This document shows positions 60,123-64,000 of a stretch of 64,000 bases of DNA, in pieces. Source of the stretch: Fennellomyces sp. T-0311 (taxonomy: Eukaryota > Mucoromycota > Mucoromycetes > Mucorales > Lichtheimiaceae); assembly GCA_025266875.1 (NCBI GenBank), contig JALLLT010000026.1, forward strand, positions 62,001 through 126,000. Direction: 5' to 3'. The position numbers and the translations under genes were made by a program. Numbering within the stretch: the stretch's first letter is position 1; each line of letters starts with the position of its first letter. Under the pieces are notes generated by a model. It was not told the DNA's origin. It worked only from the letters and a program-made list of their open reading frames with translations, and searched no databases.

Positions 60123-63100
60123 ATGGCGTCCATGCCAAAAATATTGTGCACTGTGCGCGCATTGCATCCATTCCAATCGCCCGAGCAGTCGTCATTGAGT
60201 TTTGAAAAGGGAGACTTTATTGATGTACTTGCGCAATTGGAATCGGGTTGGTGGGATGGCTGGTATGTATTATTTATACACACAATATATTCGAATTAAT
60301 ATATTAAAAAAACTCATATACACGTGTTTTAGGTGCAATGGTGCTCGAGGCTGGTTTCCTAGCAATTATGTCGAGATGGTCAATGTCAATCCCGAAGTTG
60401 CTGATTCAGTCATGCCAACAGCGGCGCGACGAGCACGAAAAGATAGTTTGGAACAACGATTACCGGATGTTCCTGAAAAAAGCGAGGACGAGGGACATTA
60501 TTTTTATGATCCGATGACAGGCAGTGTTAAATACCATAACAACGGATCGATTGCTGGTGATTCAGACAGTGAAGACCAATATGTGGATGCATCTCACAAA
60601 ATGGCTTCTCTCGCCAGCAACGATTCGGCCATACCCACCAATACCACGAGTGCCACCACGACACTCTTGCCTGATGAACCCGAAGAAAAAATGGATGTGA
60701 ATCATGCAAGTTTTTATTTATTTATTTATTTCATGTACCTGCATATTGATACCCAAGCTTTTTTAGATCATGTCGCAGTGGGTAGAGCGCGTCACGCCGC
60801 AGGGAAGAACATATTACTGTAACCTGGTGACTCAGGAAACCACGTGGGATCAGGAGGAAATAGATAAAACCACCGGTCGCTTGGTGAGTCATATTACACA
60901 CGCACATGCATGCACATAGCAAGAAAGAGCTGAATGGATGATTAGCACAAACGCGGTGATGAAAGTGATTCCGAAGATGATCAAGAAACACTTCGCAAAG
61001 TGTCACGCGATACCGAAAGTATCATTAACGGAACTCAATCGATATCAACGGCAGCAACGGATTCCAGTGAACGATTGACATGGCAAAAATTGAGTGGGGA
61101 CGTGGCCCTTGCCATCCATCAACTCAACGTGACGGCACAACAAAACCTGCGCGACCATTTCATTGAACATACGGCGATTGTAGTCGAAACCATCCGATTG
61201 ATGCTCTATGCTGCTGGACTCATAGAGAAAGATTCGCATCATACCCAAGATCAAATACTCCGCAATCCTCATCGAGCCGTCATGGCATCGCTATCCAAAC
61301 TTGTCTTGTCGGCTCGCATTGCCGCCGAATTACCCGCCACGCCGCCCGCATCGCCACCTACCAATGGCGCAACCTCCGAAATGGTTTTCAAGTTGCAAAA
61401 GGACGCTGGCGATGTTTTGGCCGCCGTTCGCAACTTTGTCACCGCGTGTCAACAACGTCAAATACGCGTAGAACACATGACGCCTCGATTTGTCAAAGAT
61501 CCGGAAGCCAATCCAATACCTGTACCCGTAGTGGGAGATCCGGCGGATGAAGTGGAAGGAGACGAAGATAAGGTGGGGACAACAAGTACCATCAGTAGTG
61601 GAACACATACCAATATGAGCGGAAATACGATTTCTGCACCCACACCACCGGTACCCACCATCAATAACAAGGCAAAATATCGATTGAATCAAGATCTCAT
61701 TGTGAGCTTGCAAACGCATGCCAATCAGATTTATGGATCGACCGAAGGATTAGCTGCAGGAACAGCCCATGCCATTGAAATACAACATGAAGAAAGTTTG
61801 GACGGTATTGCTCAAGGGAGCCATGACAAGGCACGCGAAAGCATTGTCATGCTATTCCGCACATTGTCCGATCAAATCAGTCAGTATCTCGGTATTCTCG
61901 AAGGTATCAACTTTGATATCGACCATACCCAAGCGCCAGCCATCACACGATTCAAAGTCGAACGACAACGACTGTACACGGCGTTCGGTCGACTCTTCAA
62001 TGCGATTCAAATAGTCAGCGATCCCAGTGTACCGTTGTCAAGTGGTATCACGACCATCGATGAAACCAATGGCGAGATTGAAGTGGCATTGGAACGCATT
62101 TTTACGTGTGTTCAACAGATGGTGGGCCAACGACGCATGTGGCTTTCGCGTCGTGGTACTTCGGATACAAAGGATTCGCTTTCTTCCGATAACAATCCAT
62201 TGTCGCCATCACTTTCGGATCCTTGGTCACCCCCTCCCATGCCAACGCCTCAAGAAACCGATTACGATAGCGATACGTTGGAAACCGTGGTCAGTTCCAC
62301 TTCATCCAATCTGCTTCCTCGTGGTCGATCGTATCGTCAACATCAACGTCAACCCTCTCCCAATATTGCAGCTTCGTTACGTATTCCAACGGGAGATCCT
62401 GCCGCTCCTCCCCAAAGGCAACGTCAGCCAAGCACCAAACCCGAAGTTACTGCCACTGAATCGTACTGGTTCCTTGGCAACGATTACCCCGCCGACGAGG
62501 TTGTATTTAGTTCGGATGGCAAGGTGAAAGGTGGCACGATTGCTGGTCTTGTCGAACGTCTGACACTCCACGACTCTCTTGGTAAAACAACAACAATAAC
62601 ATTTGACTTGTCATTTTGCTAAAACGGATCTTGTTACAGATACTTCGTTTATTGCCAACTTTTTATTGACATATCGATCGTTCTGTACGAGTGAGGAGTT
62701 TGTCAGTCTTTTGGAGAAACGATACACGATTGTTGCGCCCGAAGGTCTGACGCCCCAAGAACTCGAAATTTGGACAGAACGAAAGCAAAAACTGGTTCGA
62801 TTGCGGTAAAAGAACTCGTTAACATATTCAACGAACAAAAAACTAAACCAAGATGCAGTGTATTTAACGTCATGAAGAATTGGTTGGAAAACTACTACAA
62901 CGACGAAGACGAATTTATTTTGGACCGACTTGAATTCTTCACCAACACTGTGATTCGAGACGCGTCTGCATTTTCGGCGGACCAATTGAACCGATTGATC
63001 GTGAAGCGACGAGAAATCAATGCGGATGACGGTTTAAAGAAACTGGTTCCCAACAATATGGCAGGCCCAACACCCATCCTTCCCAAGAACCTGTCGGGTC

Positions 63101-63936
63101 CATTCAGTCTTCTGGATACGGATCCATTGGAACTGGCACGTCAGTTGAGTATCATGGATTTCAAATTGTACAGCAGTATTCGACCGATCGAATGTTTGAA
63201 CAAGGCGTGGTCTCGCGATGATCAAGATTTGGCGCGGCACGTGAAGCAGTCGATCGATTACTGCAATCGATTGACTGCCTGGGTGACTGGATCCATTCTT
63301 GAACACGATGAAGCCAAACGCCGTGTCGTGGTGATCAAACATTGGGCCATTGTTGCCGATGTAAGTTGTATTGGTTTCCATGGAAAAGGCACGTCAACAC
63401 GCTAATCCCAATCAATCTAGCGATGCCGATCATTGAACAACTACAACACATGCATGGCGATCTTTTCAGCCTTTGACAATAGTGCGGTTGGAAGACTTCG
63501 TCGGACATGGGAAATCGTGGGCAATCGAACGACACAGACATTGAACTATATCCGCAAACTGATGGGCGCCAACCGCAACTTTACGGAATATCGCGAAATG
63601 ATCCATTCCATCAACCCACCATGCATTCCCTTTTTGGGCATTTACCTGCAAGACTTGACATTCATTGAGGACGGCAATCCAGACTGTTTGCCAAAGTCAT
63701 CCAGCTTGATCAACTTTGCCAAACGACAAAAGACGGCCGAGGTGATTCGCGAAATCAAACAGTTCCAATCATCACCCTACACGCTGCAAGAGGTGCCGGC
63801 CATACAGACGTTCATCAAGTCGCAGCTGGAGGCAAGTTTGGATGTGGAGGCGCTGTATGAACGCAGTCTGGAGCTTGAACCGAGAACCACCACAGCCGCA
63901 GCAGAAGCAGCACGGTTACTCGAGATGATCAATTAA
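60123..63936 (+). CDS. CDC25-type Ras guanine nucleotide exchange factor (SH3-WW-RasGEF)
   Basis: Exons 60123-60262, 60333-60705, 60767-60883, 60946-62581, 62640-62805, 62859-63360 and 63421-63936 give 1149 residues. An SH3 domain occupies about residues 8-66 (CTVRALHPFQSPEQSSLSFE, GDFIDVLAQLESGWWDGW, GWFPSNYVEMV). A WW domain follows near 172-205 (QWVERVTPQGRTYYCNLVTQ, ETTWDQEE). After a helical middle region, the RasGEF_N is at about 720-830 (TSFIANFLLTYRSFCTSEEF, LENYYNDEDEFILDRLEFF) and the catalytic CDC25 domain at about 890-1140: DPLELARQLSIMDFKLYSSI, NRLTAWVTGSIL, NNYNTCMAIFSAFDNSAVGR, PPCIPFLGIYLQDLTFIEDG, ending EAARLLEMIN. It activates Ras, probably upstream of cAMP signalling. Intron 2 has a GC donor (GCAAGT). 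Confidence 0.95.
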
Positions 63937-64000
63937 TTTAGATAGTTTAATACCCTTCCCTCGATTTCGCACTCCAAAAATAACCCCCGTATCTGGACTC

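Overview
The window is nuclear DNA of a fungus. Genes carry many short GT-AG introns (mostly 45-75 nt), and the intergenic DNA is AT-rich. Gene content points to an early-diverging, probably Mucoromycota/Mucorales-like fungus: a RasGEF with SH3 and WW domains, paired phosphoinositide kinases, a KTR-type GT15 mannosyltransferase, a homeobox factor, and decayed Harbinger and MULE-type DNA transposons. The species cannot be named from sequence alone. All exon models were built by hand from reading frame, splice sites and family conservation. Every model given as an exon list that is complete at both ends has an exon sum divisible by three.

Layout. 1-20.2 kb is gene-dense: Nup107/Nup84 (partial, minus); a reduced RBM5/10-like zinc-finger/G-patch protein; an SLC35C2-like transporter; an EEF1AKMT4-like methyltransferase; a COX7A-like subunit; V-ATPase subunit E; then a 2.5 kb gap with an unrecognised remnant. 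Next come a divergent GH43 beta-xylosidase/sugar transporter pair, an LRR protein, a GT15 mannosyltransferase and a small unknown protein. 20.2-43 kb is mostly repeat-derived: a fragmentary unknown gene, a GC-rich SINE-like island, a MITE, a dispersed repeat split by a solo-LTR-like insertion, a 3.0 kb Harbinger-type element with nonsense codons, and a decayed MULE transposase fused to an OTU-like protease. Only two conserved genes stand in this stretch: DNA polymerase epsilon subunit 2 and a homeobox factor. 43-46.1 kb holds a CC1-box coiled-coil tail-anchored protein and the histone chaperone ASF1. 46.1-49.4 kb is repeat-like with a second copy of the dispersed repeat. 49.4-64 kb carries a monocarboxylate-type MFS transporter, an MSS4-like PI4P 5-kinase, a FYVE-less FAB1/PIKfyve and a CDC25-type RasGEF.

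Functional themes. The GH43 enzyme has no signal peptide and shares its upstream region with an MFS sugar porter, which fits uptake followed by cytosolic hydrolysis of xylo-oligosaccharides. The last 11 kb groups two phosphoinositide kinases and a Ras activator, all on the plus strand. Splicing curiosities recur: apparent 2-, 7-, 15- and 21-nt microexons and three GC-AG introns, all with GCAAGT donors. The most unusual items are the 2-nt microexon (or recursive splice point) in the MFS gene and the tail-anchored protein with a dynein-adaptor-type CC1 box.
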